NCBI GenBank assembly: GCA_964528595.1
Contig: CAZGTM010000026.1
Location: 1-50,331, forward strand
Direction of reading: 5' to 3'
Source: CAYFKJ01 sp964528595
GTDB lineage: Bacteria > Pseudomonadota > Alphaproteobacteria > UBA2966
Length of the DNA: 50,331 nucleotides
The notes below the pieces were generated by a model. That model ran no database searches, was not told where the DNA came from, and saw only the letters and a list, made by a program, of their open reading frames with translations. Positions 43,486 to 50,331 of the stretch are shown here, piece by piece (position 1 is the first letter of the stretch; each line of letters begins with the position of its first letter). The translations under genes and the position numbers were made by a program.

Positions 43486-43539
43486 CCTGACCCATGATAA
43501 CCGCTCGCCGCCTTGGCGCGAAGCGCAGAGGTCAAAAAG

Positions 43540-44253
43540 TTAATCGGTGCGGCGCAGGCGCAGGGCAAAAAGGAGGTAAATAACGGCCAATGCGCCCGCC
43601 AGGGCAAACCAGGTTAGAGCATACGAGAGGTGGTTGTTCGCCAATTCGGTTCTCGTCTGACCGCCCAGCGGCAGGCTGCCGGGTACGTCCATGTTACTGA
43701 TTTCTATAATAAAATTCGGAGCCTGCAGGCCCAATGCCGCAGCCATGGCGGGGGCATCGGCGGCATACCACACCCCTTTTGCGGGATCATCCGCTGGCGT
43801 CAGCCAACCGCGCCCCGGAGTGCCCGTGCGAACGATGCCCGAAACGCGGATTTCGCCTTCGATTTGACCCATCGGGCGGCTGGCCGGTGCCCGCCGGCCG
43901 TTTGGCACCCAACCCCGGTTAACCAGAACGACGGCGCCGTCCTCCGCTCCGGTGCGCTGAAACGGCGTGATGACGTGGACGCCGGCAACGCCTTTGAGGT
44001 TTCGGTTGAGGACGTACAGTTCGCGATCATGCAGGAAACGGCCGCTTAAATGGACCCGGCTGAAATTCAGCGTCCCGGCATCGACGGCGGCTGTCGGAAG
44101 CTCGGCGGGCGCTGCCGCCAGACCTGCTTGGCGCTGCCCGATCAGCTCGTTTTTCCACTGCATCCGCTCGAGTTGCCAAAACCCCAGGGCCAACAGGACG
44201 ACCAGAGCCGGCAGGGCGGTCAGGGTGGGCCACAAGAGGGCGCGGGCGGTCAT
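43540..44253 (-). CDS. SURF1 family cytochrome oxidase assembly protein
   Basis: A 237-residue inner-membrane protein with one helix at each end (LWPTLTALPALVVLLALGFW and TWFALAGALAVIYLLFALRL) and a periplasmic middle. Family motifs are LGFWQLERMQWKNELI, LNRNLKGVAGVHVITPF, VLVNRGWVP and NNHLSYALTWF. It helps insert heme a into CtaD. It is the last gene of the oxidase operon, 12 bases after the DUF983 gene. Length is typical. Confidence 0.95.
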   Translation of the reverse strand: MTARALLWPTLTALPALVVLLALGFWQLERMQWKNELIGQRQAGLAAAPAELPTAAVDAGTLNFSRVHLSGRFLHDRELYVLNRNLKGVAGVHVITPFQRTGAEDGAVVLVNRGWVPNGRRAPASRPMGQIEGEIRVSGIVRTGTPGRGWLTPADDPAKGVWYAADAPAMAAALGLQAPNFIIEISNMDVPGSLPLGGQTRTELANNHLSYALTWFALAGALAVIYLLFALRLRRTD

Positions 44254-44265
44254 CGGCGCTTGCCG

Positions 44266-44637
44266 CTACTCGCGGCGTCCCTCACCGGCGTGATGATGAA
44301 ACTGCAGGGCGATGAGCGTCGCTTTGAAAATGCGCAACAGAACAATGGACGCCAGCAGGATGGTGGGAAACCACAGCGCGGCATGAACCCAGAGCGGCGG
44401 CGAAAAAGCGAATTCCACCCAGGCCGCCAGACCGACCACGACAAAGCCGAGGATGAGGATGACGAAAACCGCCGGCCCGTCACCTGAATCCTGTTTGGAA
44501 TAATCCAGCCCGCAGACCGTGCAGGCCGGGGCGACCTCAAGCAGCCCCGAAAACAATTTCCCCTCCCCGCATCCGGGACACCGACAGGCGAGCCCGGCGC
44601 GGAAAGGGGAAACGGTAAGACCGTGTTCTACCGGCAT
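44266..44637 (-). CDS. DUF983 membrane protein
   Basis: A 123-residue protein from ATG 44637. The N-terminal zinc ribbon has CRCPGCGEGKLF and CTVCGLDYS (two CxxC-like pairs), and two membrane helices follow (AVFVILILGFVVVGLAAWV and AALWFPTILLASIVLLRIF). Such proteins are found in cox operons of alphaproteobacteria, between subunit III and SURF1, and their role in assembly is unclear. It ends 12 bases before SURF1. No distinct ribosome site was noted. Confidence 0.9.
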   Translation of the reverse strand: MPVEHGLTVSPFRAGLACRCPGCGEGKLFSGLLEVAPACTVCGLDYSKQDSGDGPAVFVILILGFVVVGLAAWVEFAFSPPLWVHAALWFPTILLASIVLLRIFKATLIALQFHHHAGEGRRE

Positions 44638-44665
44638 GACGCCGGCATGGCGGCTTGGCTGGACG

Positions 44666-45493
44666 CTAGTTGCCGCCCCACCAGTAGACGCCGCAGAACA
44701 GGAACAGCCAGACGACATCGACAAAGTGCCAATACCAGGCCGCCGCCTCGAAACCGAAGTGATGGTCCGGTTTGAAATGGCCCTTGTAGGAGCGCACCAG
44801 GCAAACCACCAGGAAGATCGTCCCGATAATGACGTGAGCCCCGTGGAATCCGGTGGCCATATAGAAGACCGACCCGTAGATGCCGCTGGTGAAGCCGAAG
44901 GGCGCGTGAATGTACTCATAGGCCTGGAAGCCGGTAAACGTGGCGCCCAGGATGACGGTGAGCCAAAGACCGGTGATCAGACCCTTCTGGTTGCCGACCC
45001 GCAGCGCATGATGCGCCCAGGTCACCGTGGTGCCCGAGGTCAGCAGGATCAGGGTATTGAGAAAGGGAATTCCCCAGGGGTCGAAGACCTCGACATCCGA
45101 GGGCGGCCAGACGCCGCCGGTGTGGGCGTCACGGCCGACCAACTCGGGGCTCTCGACGCCGCCGGGATAGAGGCTGGCGTCGAAAAAGGCCCAGAACCAG
45201 GCGACGAAAAACATAACCTCCGAGGCGATGAAAAGGACCATGCCGTAGCGCATACCGATCTGCACCACCGGCGTATGGTCGCCCCGGAAGGTTGCCTCGT
45301 CGATCACATCGCGCCACCAGACGAACATGGTGTAAAGCACCATGGCGCCGCCGATGGGCAGCACCCAGGGCGTGTAATCGTGCATGTACAGGAGCGCGCC
45401 GACGGCCAGGACGAGCGCCGACAGGGCGCCGAGGGCCGGCCACGGACTCGGGTCGACCAGATGGTAGTCGTGCCCTTTGGTGTGCGTTGACAT
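44666..45493 (-). CDS. ctaE: Cytochrome c oxidase subunit III
   Basis: A 275-residue subunit with seven membrane helices. YHLVDPSPWPALGALSAL, MRYGMVLFIASEVMFFVAWF and YMATGFHGAHVIIGTIFLVV are characteristic; the protein ends YWHFVDVVWLFLFCGVYWWG. It stabilises the oxidase against turnover damage. An 80-base gap separates it from ctaG upstream; DUF983 follows after 28 bases. Full length fits aa3-type oxidases. Confidence 0.97.
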   Translation of the reverse strand: MSTHTKGHDYHLVDPSPWPALGALSALVLAVGALLYMHDYTPWVLPIGGAMVLYTMFVWWRDVIDEATFRGDHTPVVQIGMRYGMVLFIASEVMFFVAWFWAFFDASLYPGGVESPELVGRDAHTGGVWPPSDVEVFDPWGIPFLNTLILLTSGTTVTWAHHALRVGNQKGLITGLWLTVILGATFTGFQAYEYIHAPFGFTSGIYGSVFYMATGFHGAHVIIGTIFLVVCLVRSYKGHFKPDHHFGFEAAAWYWHFVDVVWLFLFCGVYWWGGN

Positions 45494-45573
45494 CTTTTAC
45501 TTCTCCCGCAAACCTGTGTTCAACACCGATACGAACCAGCTAACAACACAAGAACTTAAGTCCCGTCCCCGGC

Positions 45574-46236
45574 CTATTTCGCCCGCTCGTCGGCCGACTT
45601 GGGATCGAGCGCGGTGGTTTGGCGCTCCCCCAAATCAACCGAAATCGGTCTTTCGAAAAAGGTGTAGGACAACGTAATGGTCCCGACGTCGTCGAGGTTT
45701 CGATCGTTGACGATATCGGGGTCGACAAAGAAGGAGACCGGCATGTCGACCGACTGGCCGGGCTCCAGCACCTGCTCGGTAAAGCAGAAGCACTCGATCT
45801 TGCTGAAATAGGGTCCCGCCTTATGCGGCGTGACGTTGTAGCTGGCGGTGCCCATGACGGAGCGCGCCAGCGGATTATGGGCCGTGTAGAAGGCCAGCGT
45901 TTCCTCGCCCAGCCGGACTTTGACCTCGCGCTGGGCAGGCTTGAACTTCCAGGGCATGCCGCGCGCCACGCTGGCGTCGAATTGTACCGTGATAACCCGT
46001 CCGGCCACCTCTCCGGCCGGCGTCCCGGGCGCCGTAACGGCGATCTGTGACGTACCGCCGTAGCCCGTAACCTGGCAGAACAGCGTGTAGAGCGGCACCG
46101 CGGCAAAGGCCAGACCGACCATGCCCAAGGCCACGCCCGCCAACACCAGCCCGGTCGCCGCATTGCGCCTTTCCGGCACGGCACGCGGATTGGGCTGCGC
46201 CATTCCGGTTGTCGCGTTATGTATTTTCGCGTTCAT
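45574..46236 (-). CDS. ctaG: Cytochrome c oxidase assembly protein CtaG (Cox11)
   Basis: A 220-residue copper chaperone for the CuB site. A single N-terminal membrane helix (GLVLAGVALGMVGLAFAAVP) is followed by YTLFCQVTGYGG (Cys54) and the periplasmic immunoglobulin-like domain carrying CFCF (Cys149, Cys151) in FSKIECFCFTEQ. FVDPDIVNDRNLDDVGTITL and SYTFF are also conserved. It starts 6 bases after the small CoxF-like ORF. A second open frame on the same strand is only its shadow. Confidence 0.96.
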   Translation of the reverse strand: MNAKIHNATTGMAQPNPRAVPERRNAATGLVLAGVALGMVGLAFAAVPLYTLFCQVTGYGGTSQIAVTAPGTPAGEVAGRVITVQFDASVARGMPWKFKPAQREVKVRLGEETLAFYTAHNPLARSVMGTASYNVTPHKAGPYFSKIECFCFTEQVLEPGQSVDMPVSFFVDPDIVNDRNLDDVGTITLSYTFFERPISVDLGERQTTALDPKSADERAK

Positions 46237-46242
46237 GGCCGG

Positions 46243-46353
46243 CTACATTTTGACGATGGTGATGACGTAGAACAGCACGACGAGGGCGAGCAGTGCGCCG
46301 AACAACAGGTAGTTGCGCCCGCGGCGGCGCTTATGGCGTTCATCCATCGGCAT
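46243..46353 (-). CDS. Tiny membrane ORF between ctaB and ctaG (CoxF-like)
   Basis: A 36-residue ORF starting at ATG 46353, 1 base before the ctaB stop, and ending at TAG 46245-46243, 6 bases before the ctaG start. The product has a basic N-terminus (MPMDERHKRRRGRNY), one membrane helix (LLFGALLALVVLFYVITIVK) and a final Met. Small proteins of this layout (CoxF-like) sit between ctaB and ctaG in alphaproteobacterial cox operons. The tight packing and positive-inside layout support a real gene. The function is unknown, presumably in oxidase assembly. It is shorter than most automatic gene calls accept. Confidence 0.8.
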   Translation of the reverse strand: MPMDERHKRRRGRNYLLFGALLALVVLFYVITIVKM

Positions 46354-46354
46354 A

Positions 46355-47293
46355 TCACGCCAAAACCCCCAGAGCCAGACGGTCCGCCACGAGGAGGACG
46401 AAAATCAAAAAGAGGTAGAGGATGGAATAGCCGAACAATCGGCGCGCCAGGGCGGTTGCGCCCGAGCCGTCGCCGCGCCGCCAGATCGCGTAGGCCAGCC
46501 CCAGGAACACCGCCCCCAGTGCGCTGACAGCGTAGCCGTAAAGCGCGCCGCTCATTCCCATGTACCAGGGCGTCAGCGTAACCGGCACCAGCACGAGGCT
46601 ATAGAGCAGGATCTGTTTGCGCGTTTCCTTCAGACCGGCGACCACCGGCAACATCGGCACGCCCGCGTTCTCGTAATCGTCGGAGCGGTAAAGCGCCAAG
46701 GCCCAGAAATGCGGCGGCGTCCAGATGAAGATGATGGCGAACAGGACAATCGATTCCAGGCTGACGCCGCCGGTGGCGGCGGCCCAGCCGACCATCGGCG
46801 GAAAAGCGCCGGCAGCGCCGCCGATGACGATGTTCTGCGGCGTCCGCCGTTTCAGCCACATTGTGTAGATCACGACGTAGAAGGCGATGGTGCCGGCCAG
46901 CAGCGCCGCCGCCGTCCAGTTGACCGCCAGTCCCATGACCGCGACCGAACCCACGGCCAGGGTCGCTCCGAGCCCCAGCGCGTCGCCCGGCGTGACCAGG
47001 CCTTTGGGTATCGGACGGTTGCGCGTGCGCTTCATGACGGCGTCGATATCGGCGTCGTACCACATATTGATGGCGCCCGAGGCGCCGGCGCCGACGGCGA
47101 TGCAGAGAAGCGCCACGAAAGCCAATACGGGATGCATCTCAGCCGGCGCCAGCCACAGTCCGACAAAGCTGGTGAAGACCACCAGCGACATCACGCGCGG
47201 CTTGAGAAGCGCGACATAGTCCCTCGCCTGCGCCTCGGCATCCTCTGCCTGGCGCTGATCGGTCGAGGTGTATGCCGCCGTGTGGTTCGTCAC
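46355..47293 (-). CDS. ctaB: Protoheme IX farnesyltransferase (heme O synthase)
   Basis: A 312-residue UbiA-family prenyltransferase with about nine membrane helices. The Asp-rich motif is NMWYDADIDAVMKRTRNRPI and the second is IFIWTPPHFWALAL...YRSDDYENAGVPML. It adds farnesyl to heme b, giving heme O for later conversion to heme A. It stands 29 bases after ctaD and directly before the small CoxF-like ORF. The N-terminal 28 residues are soluble and acidic. Confidence 0.97.
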   Translation of the reverse strand: MTNHTAAYTSTDQRQAEDAEAQARDYVALLKPRVMSLVVFTSFVGLWLAPAEMHPVLAFVALLCIAVGAGASGAINMWYDADIDAVMKRTRNRPIPKGLVTPGDALGLGATLAVGSVAVMGLAVNWTAAALLAGTIAFYVVIYTMWLKRRTPQNIVIGGAAGAFPPMVGWAAATGGVSLESIVLFAIIFIWTPPHFWALALYRSDDYENAGVPMLPVVAGLKETRKQILLYSLVLVPVTLTPWYMGMSGALYGYAVSALGAVFLGLAYAIWRRGDGSGATALARRLFGYSILYLFLIFVLLVADRLALGVLA

Positions 47294-47322
47294 CCGTTCT
47301 CTTTCCTCTTAACCGCGAGGCC

Positions 47323-48921
47323 TTACTTGACCCGCGGCAGTTCTTCGAAAGTGTGGAAGGGCGGCGGCGAACTTACCGTCCATTCCAGCGTCGTGGCGCC
47401 CTCGCCCCACTGGTTCTCCCCGACTTTTTCGCCCGAGGTGAAGGTCCTGAGCACGATGAAGAGGAACAGGATGGCGCCCGCGAAGGAAAGGTAGGATCCC
47501 CAGGACGAAATCATGTTCCAGCCGACGTAGGCATCCGGGTAGTCGGGAATACGGCGCGGCATGCCGGCAAGACCGGAAAAGTGCATCGGGAAGAACGTCA
47601 GGTTGACGCCGATGAAGGTGATCCAGAAGTGCAGTTTGGCGAGCCCTTCGGGGTAGCGCTTACCCGTCATTTTGCCGATCCAATAGTAGAAGCCCGCGAA
47701 CATCGAGAACATCGCGCCCATCGACATGGTGTAGTGGAAGTGACCAACGACGTAGTAGGTGTCGTGCAGCGCGATATCCGCGCCGGCGTTGGCCAAGACG
47801 ACGCCGGTGACGCCGCCCAGGACAAACAGGAAGATCATGCCAAGGGCCCACATCATGGGCGCCGGGAATGTCATCGATCCGCCCCACATGGTTGCGATCC
47901 AACTGAAGATTTTAATACCCGTCGGCACTGCGATAACCATCGTGGCGGCCACGAAGTAGGCCCGCGTGTCGACGTCCAGGCCGACGGTGTACATGTGGTG
48001 GGCCCAGACGATAAAGCCGACGAAGCCGATAGCCACCATGGCGTAGGCCATGCCGAGGTAACCGAAAATCGGTTTCTTGGAGAACGTCGAGACGATATGG
48101 CTGATGATGCCGAAGCCGGGCAAAATCAGGATGTAGACCTCGGGGTGGCCGAAGAACCAGAAAAGATGCTGGTAAAGGATCGGATCGCCGCCCGCGGACG
48201 CTTCATAGAACGCCGTGCCGAAATTGCGGTCAGTCAGCAGCATGGTGATGGCGCCGGCCAGCACGGGCAGCGACAGCAACAGCAGGAACGCAGTGATCAG
48301 CACCGACCAGACGAACAGCGGCATCTTATGCATCGTCATGCCGGGCGCGCGCATGTTGAAGATGGTGGTGATGAAGTTGGCGGCGCCCAGGATCGACGAA
48401 GCACCCGCCAGATGCAGGCTAAGGATCGCCATATCGACGGCCATGCCGGGATGGCCCGAAGTTGAAAGCGGCGCATAGACGGTCCAGCCCGTGCCGGCGC
48501 CGCCGTCCATGAAGGGTGAGGCCACCAGCAGGATGGCCGCCGGGATCAGCAGCCAGAAACTGATGTTGTTCATGCGCGGAAAAGCCATGTCGGGCGCGCC
48601 GATCATTAGCGGCACGAACCAGTTGCCGAAACCGCCGATCAGAGCCGGCATGACCATGAAGAACACCATGATCAGGCCGTGCGCCGTCACCAGGACATTA
48701 AAGAACTGGTAGTCGTCGCCGACGATCTGCATGCCGGGCTCGGCCAACTCCATGCGCATGATGACGGAAAACAAGGCGCCGATGACGCCGAAGGTCACGG
48801 CGTAGATGAGGTACATCGTGCCGATGTCTTTGTGGTTGGTCGAATAAAGCCAGCGCTTGATCCCCGTGGGATGGTGATCGTGGCCGTGATCTGAAGCGTG
48901 CGCGGATTGCTGTTCGCTCAT
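47323..48921 (-). CDS. ctaD: Cytochrome c oxidase subunit I (aa3 type)
   Basis: A 532-residue, twelve-helix catalytic subunit carrying heme a, heme a3 and CuB. The CuB His-Tyr pair is in FFGHPEVYILILPGFG; GHFHYTMSMGAMF has the heme ligands. WLYSTNHKDIGTMYL marks the N-terminal end. It reduces O2 to water and pumps protons. The N-terminus is His-rich (DHGHDHHP). It lies 47 bases after ctaC and before ctaB. Confidence 0.98.
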   Translation of the reverse strand: MSEQQSAHASDHGHDHHPTGIKRWLYSTNHKDIGTMYLIYAVTFGVIGALFSVIMRMELAEPGMQIVGDDYQFFNVLVTAHGLIMVFFMVMPALIGGFGNWFVPLMIGAPDMAFPRMNNISFWLLIPAAILLVASPFMDGGAGTGWTVYAPLSTSGHPGMAVDMAILSLHLAGASSILGAANFITTIFNMRAPGMTMHKMPLFVWSVLITAFLLLLSLPVLAGAITMLLTDRNFGTAFYEASAGGDPILYQHLFWFFGHPEVYILILPGFGIISHIVSTFSKKPIFGYLGMAYAMVAIGFVGFIVWAHHMYTVGLDVDTRAYFVAATMVIAVPTGIKIFSWIATMWGGSMTFPAPMMWALGMIFLFVLGGVTGVVLANAGADIALHDTYYVVGHFHYTMSMGAMFSMFAGFYYWIGKMTGKRYPEGLAKLHFWITFIGVNLTFFPMHFSGLAGMPRRIPDYPDAYVGWNMISSWGSYLSFAGAILFLFIVLRTFTSGEKVGENQWGEGATTLEWTVSSPPPFHTFEELPRVK

Positions 48922-48968
48922 TTACCCAAAACCTCTTTCTGTCCGCCGTGGCTCGGCGGAATTATGCC

Positions 48969-49841
48969 CTAATTCTTGCGAACGGCGGCAACTGAAACCG
49001 CGCTATTTTCCGGAGTGGTCCGAGGCTCGTCATGCGACGCGTACTCTTCCTTGGCCTTAACCGCCCAGGCGGCGAAGTCGGCCTTGGAGACGGCCTTGAC
49101 CTGGATCGGCATGAAACCATGGTTGGTGCCGCACAATTCGGAGCACTGCCCGTAGTACGTGCCTTCCTTGGTCACCTTGAACCAGGTTTCGTTCAGGCGT
49201 CCCGGCACCGCATCGATTTTGACGCCGAACGCGGGAACAGCCCAGGCGTGAATGACGTCTGCGGCGGCAATAAGAAGGCGGATTTCCGTATCGACCGGCA
49301 CCACGACCTCTTCGTCCGTGGACAGCAAGCGGACTTGGCTGCCCTTGATTTCCTCGTCCGGCACCATGGTGGCGTCGAAGGCGAAACCGCCGTGGTCCGG
49401 GTACTCGTAGGACCAATAGAATTGGTTGCCGGTGACCTTTATCGTCATTTCGGCGTTGGGCGCTTTGTCCTGAAAATACAGCAGCTTGAAAGACGGAATC
49501 GCGATCACCACAAGGATCATGATGGGCAGCGCCGTCCAGACCACTTCCAAAAGCGTGTTGTGGGAACGCTTGGAAGGCGTCGGATTGGCTTTTTCGTTGA
49601 AGCGCACCATGACGTAAATCATCAGTGCCGTCACAAATGCCGCGATCACGAAAATGATGACCAGCAACAAATTGTGGAAATCATTCATACGGTCCATCAC
49701 GGGCGTTACCGCCGGCTGAAAACCCATTTGCCAGGGAAGGGGTTTATCGGCCATGGCCGGGGCCGCAAGGCCCGCCAGTGCCGTAAGACCGATGGCCGAA
49801 GCGGTGGCGGCCCGGCCTAGGGACTTGGTGCTGAACGTCAT
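48969..49841 (-). CDS. ctaC: Cytochrome c oxidase subunit II
   Basis: A 290-residue subunit with a signal peptide (SAIGLTALAGLAAPAMA), two membrane helices, and a periplasmic cupredoxin domain. The CuA site is GQCSELCGTNHGFMPI, with another His ligand in ADVIHAWAVPAFG. No C-terminal cytochrome c domain is fused, so it is a standard aa3-type subunit II accepting electrons from cytochrome c. GAGGAGA lies upstream of ATG 49841. It is the first gene of the cox operon. Confidence 0.97.
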   Translation of the reverse strand: MTFSTKSLGRAATASAIGLTALAGLAAPAMADKPLPWQMGFQPAVTPVMDRMNDFHNLLLVIIFVIAAFVTALMIYVMVRFNEKANPTPSKRSHNTLLEVVWTALPIMILVVIAIPSFKLLYFQDKAPNAEMTIKVTGNQFYWSYEYPDHGGFAFDATMVPDEEIKGSQVRLLSTDEEVVVPVDTEIRLLIAAADVIHAWAVPAFGVKIDAVPGRLNETWFKVTKEGTYYGQCSELCGTNHGFMPIQVKAVSKADFAAWAVKAKEEYASHDEPRTTPENSAVSVAAVRKN

Positions 49842-50331
49842 GATCCGTTCCGTCTCCTCGTCAATAGCCGCACATACGTTTGCGGCAGGAAAACCGACTA
49901 TTGGGGGGTAATCCGGGGCTTGTCGTCCGGACTAATTTGAACAAGGCACGAAACCAACAAAACGCGGTACCGACTGCCTACACCCCTCCCCTCGCCAGCA
50001 ATGCACAAAAGCTGAATTTGGCGGGGAGACTACACAGTGTGAGAGGCGAGAACAAGCCCACTTTGGAATAATTGAAATCTAGTTCGTCAGCCACGACAGC
50101 ATTGGGAAAATCCATATTTTCCGCGGGTTTTAGACCCATTTTTCGATTTCTTCCCGGCTTCACCCTGTGCTGGCGCGACAATACCCACAAAAAAAATACG
50201 GCAAAATGCAGCTGGATTTCCAAATCGAAAGCGAAAGAGCCTCCAAATCCGCCATTCCGTTGCGAACGGTTCGCGTTTATTTATCACCGCCAAACCCAAT
50301 TATTGAGCGTCTGGCGGAGCCCACTGGCTAG
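49842..50331. other. Non-coding leader and upstream region of the cox operon
   Basis: No convincing gene was found in these 490 bases; short frames on the minus strand lack coding character and ribosome sites. The region is poorer in GC than the genes. An inverted repeat GCCGCA-8-TGCGGC (49867-49886) would form a hairpin in the ctaC leader. GCGAAC-G-GTTCGC at 50262-50274 is a perfect 13-base palindrome near the right edge and could be an operator. I could not assign a confident promoter for ctaC. Confidence 0.5.

Noticed and set aside
45540..46184. A 214-codon frame on the same strand as ctaG in another frame
   Set aside because: Overlaps ctaG almost wholly; ctaG has the CFCF motif and correct operon spacing, and this frame gives Arg/Pro/Ser-rich sequence.
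47272..48465. A 397-codon frame antisense to ctaD
   Set aside because: Shadow of the highly conserved subunit I gene; His/Asp/Arg-rich product with no domain.
49978..50223. An 81-codon frame at the right end
   Set aside because: No ribosome site, no domain, AT-richer composition unlike the neighbouring genes.

Overview
The window is GC-rich chromosomal DNA from an alphaproteobacterium, probably of Rhodospirillales type. This rests on gene order and family make-up, not on a marker gene: a DsbA-like gene directly before smc, an F0-only ATP synthase operon (I-a-c-b'-b) separate from the F1 genes, an aa3 oxidase operon in the order ctaC-ctaD-ctaB-(tiny membrane ORF)-ctaG-ctaE-DUF983-SURF1, thrC followed by an M16 peptidase and a RimJ-like acetyltransferase, and ispH-thrB-rnhA. 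No rRNA, tRNA, prophage, insertion sequence with a transposase or CRISPR array was seen.

Region 1 (about 0.1-13.9 kb) is accessory catabolism in several opposed transcription units. A leftward operon encodes an FAD-linked 2-hydroxyacid dehydrogenase, a leucine-dehydrogenase-type amino acid dehydrogenase, a GntR/UTRA regulator, an HMG-CoA-lyase-like enzyme and a CaiB-type CoA-transferase. A perfect 16-bp palindrome, a good candidate for the GntR operator, separates it from a rightward pair (2-oxoglutarate/Fe(II) oxygenase and an atypical crotonase). Then come a leftward CitE-like lyase, a rightward translationally coupled operon (hydantoinase B-like, VOC/epimerase-like, PaaK-like CoA ligase, metallo-beta-lactamase-fold hydrolase) and a leftward beta-hydroxyacid dehydrogenase. 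Together they look like conversion of an amino or hydroxy acid to a 2-oxo acid, CoA activation and C-C cleavage of a 3-hydroxyacyl-CoA. The substrate cannot be read from sequence. Several enzymes have altered active-site motifs, which makes this the best candidate here for an undescribed pathway.

Region 2 (14-19 kb) has a stand-alone hisC-type aminotransferase with an inverted repeat upstream, an FMN-binding-fold protein coupled to a C_GCAxxG_C_C protein, a small orphan lipoprotein and a large MscS-family channel.

Region 3 (19-31 kb) is housekeeping: DsbA-like oxidoreductase and SMC; the F0 operon with a clear promoter and terminator; a 27-bp-arm perfect palindrome of REP/RAYT type; and the convergent glycine cleavage operon gcvT-gcvH-gcvPA-gcvPB, headed by a strong sigma70-type promoter and a tandem glycine riboswitch.

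Region 4 (31-44 kb) holds a lipoprotein, ispH-thrB-rnhA, a peroxiredoxin with its own terminator, a soluble DsbD-alpha-like protein, YqgE, a pair of inverted REP-like hairpins, the thrC-M16-GNAT group, a TetR-GST-FMN-protein operon with a near-perfect operator overlapping the promoter, and an M32 carboxypeptidase.

Region 5 (43.5-49.8 kb) is the complete aa3 cytochrome c oxidase operon on the minus strand, including a 36-codon membrane ORF between ctaB and ctaG. The last 490 bases are non-coding as far as can be seen.
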